A program made the position numbers and the translations under genes. DNA of 64,000 nt, taken from assembly GCF_008705135.1 (NCBI RefSeq), contig NZ_CP023694.1, positions 7,973,001-8,037,000 of the forward strand, in the 5' to 3' direction. Source of the DNA: Streptomyces coeruleorubidus (lineage in GTDB: Bacteria > Actinomycetota > Actinomycetes > Streptomycetales > Streptomycetaceae). Positions within the stretch are counted from its first letter, which is position 1. Every line of letters begins with the position of its first letter. Below, piece by piece: positions 16,147 to 25,140 of this stretch. A model generated the notes under the pieces. It searched no databases and had not been told where the DNA came from. It was given only the letters and a program-made list of their open reading frames with translations.

Positions 16147-17721
16147 TCAGACGACCTGGCCGTTGCCGCCGCCCGTCGACACCTTGATGCCCTCGGTGAT
16201 CTCGTCGAGGACGGACTCCTTCTGGTCGGCGTCGACGCCGAAGCGCACGACGACCATCTGCTTGGGGTTCGCGGGGGAGGGGAACGCGAGCGACTCCACG
16301 ATGCCGTCGGCGCCCTTGCTCGTGACGGCCTTCCAGCGGACCAGATAGCCCTTCTGCCCGGCCACGGTCACGGACTTGGCGGCCAGCACGTCGTGGGAGG
16401 TGATCCCGCCGTAGGACTTCCCGCCGTAGGACTCCTCGGCGTTCGCCGCGATGTCCGCCTTCGCGACCTCCTCGGCGGTGGCGCCCTTGGTGCCGAGGGC
16501 CAGGGCCGGTGCCGAGTAGGCTCCGCCCTTCGTGCAGGTCGAGGCGGTGTCGCCGGGGCACTTGTAGGAGTCGTCGGACGTCATCTGCGCGCCGACCGGG
16601 ACCTCCTGGCCGTACCAGCCCTTCGGGATCGGCAGGCTGATCCCGCTGACCGCGTCGGTCACCGACCCGCTCCTGATCTTCGGCGGCTGGGACTGCCCGG
16701 GCGACGGACTCTGACCACCGGAGCCGCCGGATCCACCGTCCCCTCCGGAGCCCCCGGAGTCGCCCGGCCCGCCGAACGGCCCGCCCTGGCCCCCGGGTCC
16801 GCCCGGTCCGCCCGGCGCCTGTGGGCTGGCGGAACCGCCGCCCGAGCCGCCGCTGTCGGTCAGCGCGTACACACCGACACCGATGCTGGCGAGCACGACG
16901 ACGGCTGCCGCCACGGCTATCCCGATCCGCAGCCCTCGCCCCCGGCGGGCGGGCGGAGGTGCGGCGGGGTAGGTGGGATAGCCGGGAACTGCCGGATGGC
17001 CGGCGGCGGGCGGATAGCCGGCGGCGGCCGGGTAAGCGGCGCCGCCTGGATACCCCGCGGCTGGCGGTTGTCCGGGATTGCCCGGATACGCGGAGGCTCC
17101 TGAGGATGCGGCGGCGGTCGGCTGTCCGGAGTGGGTCGGGTTTTCGGCGGCTGCCGACTGTCCGGCATCGCCCGCATGCCCGGCGGTTCCTGGGAGTGTG
17201 GCACCGGTCGGCTGTCCGGCGTCGGCCGGGTTTCCGGCGGTTGCCGGTTGTCCGGGATTGCCCGGATACCCCGGTGTTCCTGGGGTGCCGGCACCACCCG
17301 GACTGCCAGTGGCCCCCGGTGCCCCGGCATCAGCCGGCTGCCCCGCTTCGGGCTGTCCAACGCCGGTCAACTGCCCGGCGGCGGCCGGATTCCCGGCACC
17401 ATCCGGATACCCGGGGGCTCCCGGTGCCCCCGCATCACCTGGTTGCTCAGCGGCCCCCGACTGCTCCGAGGACGACGTGTCCCTTGAGGGCGACGTGTCC
17501 CCTGAGGGCACTGGATCCGACAACGGCGCATCACCAGGGGCCGGCTCCGTCGGGGAGGCCTCCGCCGTCGGCGGCTGCGTGGGGGGACCCCAGGTCGCGG
17601 CCGGGTCCGCCGGACGGATGCGGTCCGTCCAGGCCTTGCCGTCCCACCAGCGCACGGTGGCGGGCCCGTCACTTTTCTGTCCGGGGTCGGGGTACCACCC
17701 GGGAGGAGTCTCCTGCGTCAT
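16147..17721 (-). CDS. DUF2510 protein with a long Pro/Gly/Ala repeat region and one membrane anchor
   Basis: A 524-residue protein. It opens with a DUF2510 module (GWYPDPGQ, VRWWDGKAWTDRI). Residues about 50-255 are low-complexity, rich in Pro, Gly, Ala and Gln, built partly on a 30-residue repeat. A single membrane segment (about 268-290, RIGIAVAAAVVVLASIGVGV) follows a basic RRGRGLR stretch, then a Gly/Ser linker and a folded C-terminal domain of about 170 residues with KGWYGQEVPVG and two Cys (YKCPGDTASTC). The topology suggests a cytoplasmic repeat tail and an exposed C-terminal domain. The family function is not known; similar proteins are frequent in streptomycetes. Confidence 0.82.
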   Translation of the reverse strand: MTQETPPGWYPDPGQKSDGPATVRWWDGKAWTDRIRPADPAATWGPPTQPPTAEASPTEPAPGDAPLSDPVPSGDTSPSRDTSSSEQSGAAEQPGDAGAPGAPGYPDGAGNPAAAGQLTGVGQPEAGQPADAGAPGATGSPGGAGTPGTPGYPGNPGQPATAGNPADAGQPTGATLPGTAGHAGDAGQSAAAENPTHSGQPTAAASSGASAYPGNPGQPPAAGYPGGAAYPAAAGYPPAAGHPAVPGYPTYPAAPPPARRGRGLRIGIAVAAAVVVLASIGVGVYALTDSGGSGGGSASPQAPGGPGGPGGQGGPFGGPGDSGGSGGDGGSGGSGGQSPSPGQSQPPKIRSGSVTDAVSGISLPIPKGWYGQEVPVGAQMTSDDSYKCPGDTASTCTKGGAYSAPALALGTKGATAEEVAKADIAANAEESYGGKSYGGITSHDVLAAKSVTVAGQKGYLVRWKAVTSKGADGIVESLAFPSPANPKQMVVVRFGVDADQKESVLDEITEGIKVSTGGGNGQVV

Positions 17722-17778
17722 GCCCCCACCGTATGAGGCGTCGGTGAAAGTGGCATGAGAGGAGCCGAACGGTTCGCG

Positions 17779-18933
17779 TCAGTCCAGCAGCAGACGCGTC
17801 GGACTCCGGTCGGCCGGCGGGGGAAGCCGCAGCCCGTCCCGGCCCGGGGTCACCGACCCGAGCACGGTCGGACGCCGGGCACCGGTGCTCGCGGGCTCGG
17901 TGCCGGGCAGGCCGTGCAGCGTGAGGAATCCCAGGACAGCGAAGGCGTAGGCCTCCTTCGCGTCGGACGGCAGCCCGAGTTCGTCCGAGGTGCGAACCGC
18001 CACCCCGGGCAGCAGATCTCCGAGCATGCCCATTAGCACAGGGTTGCGGGTCCCGCCACCCGAGGCGACGACCTCCGTCGCGCCCACCGACCGCACGGCG
18101 TCCGCCACCGTCCGGGCCGTGAGCATGGTCAGGGTGGCGACGACGTCCTCGGCGGGCAGTGTCCCGAACCCGGCCAGCGCGTCCCGCAGATGGCCGAGGT
18201 GGAACAGCTCCTTGCCCGTCGTCTTGGGCGCGGGCAGCGCGTAGTACGGCTCCTCCAGCAGCCGGTCGAGCAGCGGCCCGTGCACCCGGCCGCGGCCGGC
18301 CAGGGCCCCGTCCGTGTCGTAGGCCAGGGCCCCGCCGCTGAACCCCCGGGCCGCCGCGTCGATCAGCGCGCAGCCCGGCCCGGTGTCGAAAGCGGTCCCG
18401 TCGGGCGCGGTGAGGTTGGCGATACCGCCGACGTTGAGCGCGACGGGCCTGCCCGGCCGGCCGCGCAGCCACAGCAGGTCGAACAGGCTGACCAGCGGAG
18501 CGCCCTGCCCGCCGGCGGCGATGTCACGCGGCCGGAAGTCGGCGACCACGGGCAGTCCGGTCGCCTCGGCGATCCACGCCGGCTGCCCGAGCTGGAGCGT
18601 GCCGTGCACCTCCTGCTCGGCGACCCAGTGGTAGACGGTCTGCCCGTGCGAGGCCACCGACTCGGCCCGCCCCTCGCACAGTTCCCGGTCGGCCCGGACC
18701 GCGGCCGCCGCGAAGGCCTGCCCGATGAGGGTGTCCAGCCGGCACACCTCGCCCAGCGTGGTGGTGCCCGGCGGCAGGGCGGCGGCCAGGCTCTCGCGCA
18801 GTTCGCCGTCGTACGGCTCGCTCACCATGCCGAGCGGCTTCAGCACCAGGCTGTCCCCGACGAGGTCCAGCTCGGCCGCCGCCGCGTCGATGGCGTCGTA
18901 CGACGTCCCGGACATGAGACCGATCACCCGCAT
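17779..18933 (-). CDS. anmK: Anhydro-N-acetylmuramic acid kinase
   Basis: A 384-residue cytoplasmic kinase of cell-wall recycling that converts 1,6-anhydro-MurNAc to MurNAc-6-phosphate. Diagnostic segments are GLMSGTSYDAIDAA at the N-terminus, ASHGQTVYHW, VADFRPRDIAAGGQGAPLV, LNVGGIANLT and the ATP-site ASGGGTRNPVLM. Length is normal for the family. ATG 18933 is the only plausible start; it lies in one copy of a 14-bp tandem duplication. It is 18 bp downstream of the MHS transporter, in the same direction, and could be cotranscribed. Confidence 0.92.
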   Translation of the reverse strand: MRVIGLMSGTSYDAIDAAAAELDLVGDSLVLKPLGMVSEPYDGELRESLAAALPPGTTTLGEVCRLDTLIGQAFAAAAVRADRELCEGRAESVASHGQTVYHWVAEQEVHGTLQLGQPAWIAEATGLPVVADFRPRDIAAGGQGAPLVSLFDLLWLRGRPGRPVALNVGGIANLTAPDGTAFDTGPGCALIDAAARGFSGGALAYDTDGALAGRGRVHGPLLDRLLEEPYYALPAPKTTGKELFHLGHLRDALAGFGTLPAEDVVATLTMLTARTVADAVRSVGATEVVASGGGTRNPVLMGMLGDLLPGVAVRTSDELGLPSDAKEAYAFAVLGFLTLHGLPGTEPASTGARRPTVLGSVTPGRDGLRLPPPADRSPTRLLLD

Positions 18934-18951
18934 CCGATCACCCGCATCCGT

Positions 18952-20268
18952 TCAACCCGCCTTCTCTTCCGCCTCTTCCGCCGTGTCGGCCACCGCGACC
19001 CCCACCCGCCGCCCGGACAGCGTGAGCAGCGCCGGCACGCTCACCGCGCACGTCACCGCCGCGTAGTACGCGGGGACGTCCACGCTCCCCGTCCGCTCGA
19101 TCGTCTCCGTGATGATGAGCCCGGCGCACCCGGAGAACACCGCATTGGACAGCGCGTAGGCGAGTCCCAGGCCCGTGTAGCGCACCCGGGTCGGGAACAT
19201 CTCCGACAGCATCGCCGGACCCGGCCCCGCCATCAGCCCCACCACCGCACCGGCGCCGAACACCGCCACTCCCTTCACGGTGTTCGAAACGCCGGGCGCC
19301 TGAAGAAGGTTGAGCAGCGGCACCGCGAGGACCACGACCAGCACCGCGCCCGTCAGCATCACCGCCCGCCGCCCGAGCCGGTCGCTGAGCAGCCCCGCCG
19401 GCACGATCGTCACCGCGAAGCCCAGGTTGGCCAGCACGGTGGCGACCAGCGCCTGCTGGAAACTCGCGCCCAGCGAACTCTGGAGATACGACGGCAGCAC
19501 GACGAGGAACGTGTAACCGGCCGCGGCCCACCCCATGATCCGCCCCGCGCCCAGCACGACGGCTCCGACGACCTCGCGCGGGGGAGGCGTCTGCCGTGCC
19601 GCCTCCGCGACGAACGCCGGCGTCTCGTCCAGCCGCAGCCTCAGCCACAACGCCCCCAGCCCCAACGGCAGCGTCAGCAGGAACGGCAGCCGCCAGCCCC
19701 ACGTTCCCAACTGCTCCTCGGTCAGCACCGTGGCGAGCAACGCCGCCGCGCCCGCACCGGCCAGCAGCCCCAGCGCCACCGTGAACGACTGCAACGACCC
19801 GTACAGCCCTCGCCTGCCCGGCGGCGCGAACTCCGTCATCACCGACACCGCGCCGCCGAACTCCCCACCGGCGGACAACCCTTGGAGCACCCGCAGACAG
19901 GTGAGCAGCCAGGGCGCCAGGGCTCCCGCCTGCGCGTACGTCGGCAACACGCCGATCAGCGTCGTCGCGACCGTCATCAGCGCGATCACCAGAATCAGCA
20001 CCGGACGACGGCCGACCCGGTCGCCCAGGCGGCCGAAAAGCGCCGCCCCGACAGGCCGGAAGAAGAACGCGAGCGCGAACGACGCGTACGTCTTCACCAG
20101 CGCCTCGGCCTCGCTGCCGCCCTCCGGCGTGAAGAACCGCGCCGCGATGATCGTCGCGAAGTAGCCGTAGACGCCGAACTCGTACCACTCGATGAGATTG
20201 CCCACCGACCCCGCGACCAGCGCCCGGCGGCCGCGCCGTGTGTCCCGTTCCTGGTGAATGAACGTCAC
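18952..20268 (-). CDS. MFS transporter, MHS family
   Basis: A 438-residue twelve-helix transporter with the MHS first-helix motif GSVGNLIEWYEFGVYGYFAT and loop GAALFGRLGDRVGRRPVL. The start is uncertain. GTG 20268 has GGGAG directly touching it; an ATT at 20259 sits at ideal spacing from the same GGAGG; an ATG at 20343 would add 25 residues with poor third-position GC. The protein core is unaffected. It is followed after 18 bp by anmK. The substrate is unknown. Confidence 0.82.
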   Translation of the reverse strand: MTFIHQERDTRRGRRALVAGSVGNLIEWYEFGVYGYFATIIAARFFTPEGGSEAEALVKTYASFALAFFFRPVGAALFGRLGDRVGRRPVLILVIALMTVATTLIGVLPTYAQAGALAPWLLTCLRVLQGLSAGGEFGGAVSVMTEFAPPGRRGLYGSLQSFTVALGLLAGAGAAALLATVLTEEQLGTWGWRLPFLLTLPLGLGALWLRLRLDETPAFVAEAARQTPPPREVVGAVVLGAGRIMGWAAAGYTFLVVLPSYLQSSLGASFQQALVATVLANLGFAVTIVPAGLLSDRLGRRAVMLTGAVLVVVLAVPLLNLLQAPGVSNTVKGVAVFGAGAVVGLMAGPGPAMLSEMFPTRVRYTGLGLAYALSNAVFSGCAGLIITETIERTGSVDVPAYYAAVTCAVSVPALLTLSGRRVGVAVADTAEEAEEKAG

Positions 20269-20406
20269 CTCCCGTGCTGTCGCGCCGCGTTGACCCGAAG
20301 GGAGCTGGTGGCGGGCCGGTCGCGTCGTGCGGCCGCACCCCATGTCACCCGTCACGGCAACAGGTGCCCGGTCCGCCCTCCACTCAGGCAATCGGAGGAC
20401 TACGCT

Positions 20407-20422
20407 CGACGTCTGTACGTCG
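20407..20422. promoter_or_regulatory. Palindrome upstream of the LAL-type ATPase gene
   Basis: CGACGT-CTGT-ACGTCG is a perfect 6-bp inverted repeat directly after a possible -10 box TACGCT (20401-20406) and about 27 bp before the ATG. It could be an operator or a leader hairpin. Confidence 0.35.
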
Positions 20423-20448
20423 TTCGGGCGACTTGGGGAGGTAGCGGG

Positions 20449-23129
20449 ATGACGGAGGTACGGCCCACGGCCGGCGCCTCGGCTTCCCTGTGGGAGCGCG
20501 ACGAGGAAGTCGCCGCCGTCGCGCGGGCGGTCGACCGCCTGTGCGCGGACCGCTCCTCGGCCGGCGGACTCCTGGTCTTCAGCGGCGAGGCAGGACTCGG
20601 CAAGACCGCGCTGCTGGCCGAAACCCGCCGCATCGCCGAGGCACGCGGCTGCACGGTCTGGTCGGCCCGCGGCGGCGAGACCCTCAGGTCCGTCCCCTTC
20701 AACGTCGTACGGCAGTTGCTGCAACCCGCACTGGTGTCGATGCTGCCGGAGGAGGCACGCGAGTACCTCGGCGACTGGTACGACATCGCCGGCCCCGCCC
20801 TCGGCATAGCGGACCCCGGCGACCGGCAGGCCGACCCGCAGGGCGTGTGCGACGGCCTGGTCGCCGCCGTGCGCCGGCTCGCCCGCCGGGAGTGGCCGCT
20901 GGTGCTGCTGATCGACGACGCCCACTGGGCCGACCAGGAGACGCTGCACTGGCTCGCGGGGCTCGCCGAGCGCCTCGACGAGATGTCCGTCCTGGTCGTG
21001 GTGGCCCGCCGCCCGGGCAAGGTCTCCGGCGCGAGCGCCCGGCACCTCGACACCGTCGCCGCCGCCGCGAACGGCCCCGTCACGGCCCTCAGCGCCCTCA
21101 CCCCGGACGCCACGGCCGGACTCACCCGAGCCACCCTCGGCGAGCACGCCGACGCCGCGTTCTGCCGCGAGGTCTGGGCCGTCACCGCCGGCAACCCCTA
21201 CGAGACCGTCGAACTCCTCGCCAAGGTGCGGGACAGCGACCTCCAACCGGTCGAGGCCCGGGCCGGGGAACTGCGCGAGCTGAACCGCTCGGCCCGCGGC
21301 GGCGGCCTCGTCGCCCGCCTGGAGGAACTCGGCATCGACGCCACCAGGTTCGCCTGGGCCGCCGCCATCCTCGGCACCGGCATCTCCATCGACCTGGTCG
21401 CCAAGCTCGCCACCCTGCGGCCCGACGACGCCCGCCGCTGCGCCGAACTGCTGCGCACCGCCCGCATCCTCACCGCCCCCGACCCGACGACCGGCCGCAC
21501 CGGAGAAGGCGACCTGGAGTTCGTCCACCCGCTGATCGCCACCGATGTCTACAACTCCATCCCGGACGCCCTGCGCACCGCCATGCACGGCATCGCCGCC
21601 CGCATCGTCACCGACGAGGGACACGGCGCCGCGGCGGCCGCCCGGCACCTCCTCGAAGTCCACCCGGACGACGACGAGGAACTCGTCGGCCAACTGCGCG
21701 AGGCCGCCCGCGAGCACCTCGCCGTCGGCGCCCCCGACGCGGCCCGCCGCTGCCTGGAGCGTGCCCTGAAGGAACCGCCCCGGCCCGAATCGCACCCCCA
21801 CGTGCTGTACGAACTGGCCGAGGCCACCTTCCTGACCGCGCCCGCACCATCAGCCAGCTGCGGGCCGCGCTCGGCATGCCGGGCCTCGACGGCGGCAAAC
21901 GCGTGGACGCCGTCTTCCGGCTCTCCCAGGCGCTGCTCCACAACGACCAGTTGGAGGAGGCCGTCCGCACGGTCGAGGCGGAGGCCGCCCGGCTCCAGCC
22001 CGGTCCCGCCCGGATGCGGCTCCAGGCCGTGCACTTCATGTGGGAGGGCCTGCACGCCGGCGAGGCCACCTCACCCGACCGCTCCCGGCGGCTCGCCGAC
22101 CTCGCGAGCACCTGCACCGGCCGGGACAACTCCGAACGCGCGCTGCTCATCCTGCGCGGCTTCGACGCCCTGATGCACGGCGAGAACGCCGAGGAGGTGG
22201 CCGAACTGTGCGACCGCGCCCTCGTCAACGGCCGCCTGGCCCCCGGGCTCGGCTGGACCGACACCGAGTGGGGCATCGAACTGCTGCTGATGCTGGCCAA
22301 CGCCTACGCCTTCACCGACCGCCTCGACCGCGCCGAGACCCTCTACAACGAGGCCCTGCGCGCCTACGAGACCGCCGGCTGGAGCGGCGGCCACCTCGCC
22401 CTGGCCCACGCCTACGTCGGGCTCGGCCACCGCAGACGGGGCCGGCTGAAGGACGCGGAGGCGTCCTTGCGCGAGTCGCTGCGCCTCGCCGAACGCGTCG
22501 GCCGCCGCCTGCCCCTGTACTGGACCGCGACCTGCAACCTCGTCGACACGCTGCTCGCCCGCGGCCATGTCGAGGAGGCCTGGGAGGTCGCCGAACGGTA
22601 CGGCTTCGCCCCGCCCTACCCGTCCACCATCGTCCTGCCGGACCCGCGCTCGGTGCGTGGCCGGCTGCTGCTGGCCGTCGGCCGCACCAAGGACGGCGTC
22701 AACGAACTGGAGGCCGCCGAGAAGGCAGCGGCGGCGCGCGGGCACCACAACCCCGTGCTCGTCCCCTGGGCGGCCGACCTCGCCCGGGCCCTGGCCACCG
22801 AGGACCCGACCCGCGCCGCCCGGCTCGCCGTGGACGTCCGCCGCCATGCCGAGCGCTTCGGCACGGACACCGCCATAGGCGAGGCCCTGCGCTGCGCCGC
22901 CGCCCTGGAGACCGGCCAGCGCGCGGTCCGCCTCGCCGCCCAGGCCGTCGCCTACCTGGAGTCCTCGCCCTGCCAGTACGAGCACGCGGCGGCCCGCATC
23001 GAGTACGGCATCGCCGCCCGCTCGGCGACCGACCTCCACCGCGGCCTGGACTTGGCGGTCTCCTGCGGCGCCGACGGACTGGCCGAGCGGGCCCGGGCGG
23101 CGCTGAAGGCGGGTGCCGGACCCGGGTAG
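20449..23129 (+). pseudogene. LuxR/LAL-type AAA ATPase regulator, frameshifted and without C-terminal HTH
   Basis: The frame from ATG 20449 encodes an N-terminal STAND/AAA domain with Walker A GEAGLGKTA (residues 46-54) and Walker B LVLLIDDAHWAD (about 151-162). After about residue 464 the homology continues only in the next frame: the coding sequence up to ACCGCG (ending 21840) is followed by CGCACCATCAGCCAG in the -1 frame, consistent with loss of one base in the GCGCCCGC run at 21838-21845. The second part (about 430 residues, TPR-like helices) ends ARAALKAGAGPG with no LuxR helix-turn-helix, although proteins of this class normally carry one there. Either a degraded regulator, or a sequencing error plus an HTH-less variant. 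GGGGAGGT provides the ribosome site. Confidence 0.75.
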
Positions 23130-23130
23130 C

Positions 23131-23922
23131 TCAGGCGGCGAGCAACTGGTCGGTCACTGCGGCGAGCCGCTCGCGCACCCCGGGGTCGTACGCCGCCTCA
23201 TGGGCCCGTGCCGGGCTCGTCCCGTCGAAGTACCGGCCGCTGCCCAGGTCGCGCGTGGCCAGGGCCAGCACACCGGCCGCCCCGTCGGCGACCGTGCTCC
23301 ACGGCGTGACGTCCGCCTCGCGGACCATCGACGTGTCCATGTAGGTCGCCGGGTGCAGCACGTTCACCGAGACGCCGGTGTCGTCCAGTTCCCCGGCGAG
23401 CGCGAAGGTGTGCGCGGCGAGCGCGAACTTGCTGCGGCAGTACGCCGACACGCCGTCGTAGCCGCGGGTGAACTCGGGATCCTCGACGACGAGGGGTTCC
23501 TGACCGGCCGAACCGACGTTGACGATCCGCGCCGGAGCGTTCGCCCGCAGCACCGGCAGCAGGGCCCGGGTCAGCACGACCGGCGCCAGATAGTTCACCG
23601 CCAGCCGCAGCTCGTGCCCGTCGGCGCTCAGCTCACGGCCCGCACCGGGCGTCCCGAACCCCACGCCCGCGTTGTTGACCAGCACGTCGAGGTCGGGATG
23701 CGCGTCGGCGACGTGCCCGGCCAGCTCGCGCACCTGCGCCAGCGAGGCCAGGTCGGCGACGAACGCCTCGGCGTCCCCCTCGGCGCGCAGTTCCCCGGCC
23801 AGCCGCTCGGTGCGGTCCGCGTCCCGGCCGTGGACGAGGACGACATGCCCGGAGCGGACGAGTTCGAAGGCGACGTACCGGCCGAGCCCCGAGGTGGCGC
23901 CGGTGATCAGGATGGTGGACAT
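23131..23922 (-). CDS. Short-chain dehydrogenase/reductase (SDR)
   Basis: A 263-residue classical/extended-type SDR with the NAD(P) motif TGATSGLG at residues 7-14, NNAGVGFG, and the active-site Tyr-x3-Lys in YCRSKFALA. An Arg/Asp pair near HGRDADRTERLAGEL suggests NADP preference. ATG 23922 follows GGTGGGGGC. The protein ends LLAA one base from the end of the disrupted LAL gene. It is downstream of the pca operon in the same orientation with a 99-bp gap, but its sequence does not tie it to that pathway. Confidence 0.85.
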   Translation of the reverse strand: MSTILITGATSGLGRYVAFELVRSGHVVLVHGRDADRTERLAGELRAEGDAEAFVADLASLAQVRELAGHVADAHPDLDVLVNNAGVGFGTPGAGRELSADGHELRLAVNYLAPVVLTRALLPVLRANAPARIVNVGSAGQEPLVVEDPEFTRGYDGVSAYCRSKFALAAHTFALAGELDDTGVSVNVLHPATYMDTSMVREADVTPWSTVADGAAGVLALATRDLGSGRYFDGTSPARAHEAAYDPGVRERLAAVTDQLLAA

Positions 23923-24021
23923 GCCCCCACCGTAGGCACGCCGGGCGGGCCGGAGCGAGCTGCCTGCGAACCTACGACCGGCAGGGACACCCACCCCGGC
24001 GCCCACGAGGCGCTCCGGCGT

Positions 24022-25140
24022 CTACGAGGCGCCGTCCTCCTCCGCCAGCACCCGCTGGGCCGCAGCGAACGCCGAGTTCGCCGCCGGGACCCCGCAGTAC
24101 ACCGCCGTCTGGAGCAGCACCGCGCCGATCTCCTCCGGCGTGAGCCCGTTGCGGCGGGCCGCCCGGACGTGCATGGCCAGTTCGTCGTAGTGGCCGTGCG
24201 CCACCAGGGCGGTGAGGGTGATCATGCTGCGCTCGCGGCGCGACAGCGTCGGATCGGTCCAGATCTCGCCCCAGGCGTAGCGCGAGATGAAGTCCTGGAA
24301 GCGGGCCGTGAAGGGGGTCTGCCGGGCCTGCGCCCGGTCGACGTGTGCGTCGCCGAGCACCTCGCGCCGCACCTCCATACCGCGCCCGGCGGGCCCGCCG
24401 AAGTGCGCGCGCAGCGCGGTCAGCACCGCCTCCGGGCACTGCGCGGGCGCCAGGTGCGAGGCGCCCGGGATCTCCACGAGCGCCGCGCCCGGCACGGCGT
24501 CGGCGATCTCCCGCAGATGCGCGGGCGGTGTCGCCGGATCGTCCCGCCCGGCCACCAGCAGCGTCGGCACGGCGATCTCGGGCAGCCGGTCCCGCAGGTC
24601 GAACGCGGCGAGCGCGTCACAGCAGGCGGCGTACGCGTCCGGATCGGCGCGGCGGTGGTCGTCCACCAGCTCCGGCACGGTGAAACCGGACGTGAACCAG
24701 CGCGCGTCCGCACTCTCCGCCAGCCCGGCCAGCCCCTCCCGCCGCACCAGCGCGGCCCGCTCCTCCCAGGGCTTCGACCCGTTGAAGTGCGCGGAGGAGC
24801 AGATCACGGCGAGGGTCGAGAGCCGCTCCGGACGGTGCACCGCGAGATGCAGCCCCACGGCCCCGCCCAGCGACACACCCGCGTACGCGAACCGCTCGAT
24901 CCCGAGCGAGTCGGCGAGCGCAAGCACCAGGTCGGCGAGGTCCCCGACCGTCGCGCCCGCGCTGATGAGACCGGCGGCCGAGCCGCCGTGTCCCGGCAGG
25001 TCCCAGCGGACCACCCGATGGGCGATCGACAGCTCGGGGGCCACCTTGTCCCACAGGGCGTTCGACGTGCCGAGGGAAGGCCCGAGCAGCAGCGGGGGTG
25101 CGGAAGCGGGCCCTTCGGCACGGTGGTCGAGGAGTGTCAA
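24022..25140 (-). CDS. pcaL: PcaL: fused 3-oxoadipate enol-lactonase / 4-carboxymuconolactone decarboxylase
   Basis: A 372-residue bifunctional enzyme of the protocatechuate branch. Residues 1 to about 250 are an alpha/beta hydrolase (PcaD) with the nucleophile in GVSLGG (Ser90) and the Asp in AGRDDPATP and His in GASHLAP. Residues about 265-372 are the decarboxylase (PcaC) with EVLGDAHVDRA, FQDFISRYAWGEIW and VAHGHYDELAMHV. The PcaL fusion is known from Streptomyces and Rhodococcus. The start is TTG 25140, overlapping the pcaB stop as TTGA, with GGAG six bases upstream. Last gene of the pca operon. Confidence 0.93.
   Translation of the reverse strand: MTLLDHRAEGPASAPPLLLGPSLGTSNALWDKVAPELSIAHRVVRWDLPGHGGSAAGLISAGATVGDLADLVLALADSLGIERFAYAGVSLGGAVGLHLAVHRPERLSTLAVICSSAHFNGSKPWEERAALVRREGLAGLAESADARWFTSGFTVPELVDDHRRADPDAYAACCDALAAFDLRDRLPEIAVPTLLVAGRDDPATPPAHLREIADAVPGAALVEIPGASHLAPAQCPEAVLTALRAHFGGPAGRGMEVRREVLGDAHVDRAQARQTPFTARFQDFISRYAWGEIWTDPTLSRRERSMITLTALVAHGHYDELAMHVRAARRNGLTPEEIGAVLLQTAVYCGVPAANSAFAAAQRVLAEEDGAS

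Noticed and set aside
18190..20448. A very long plus-strand open frame running through the anmK and MHS transporter region into the LAL gene
   Set aside because: It is antisense to two clear genes and its translation is Arg/Gln/His-rich without any domain. Only the part from 20449 is a gene.
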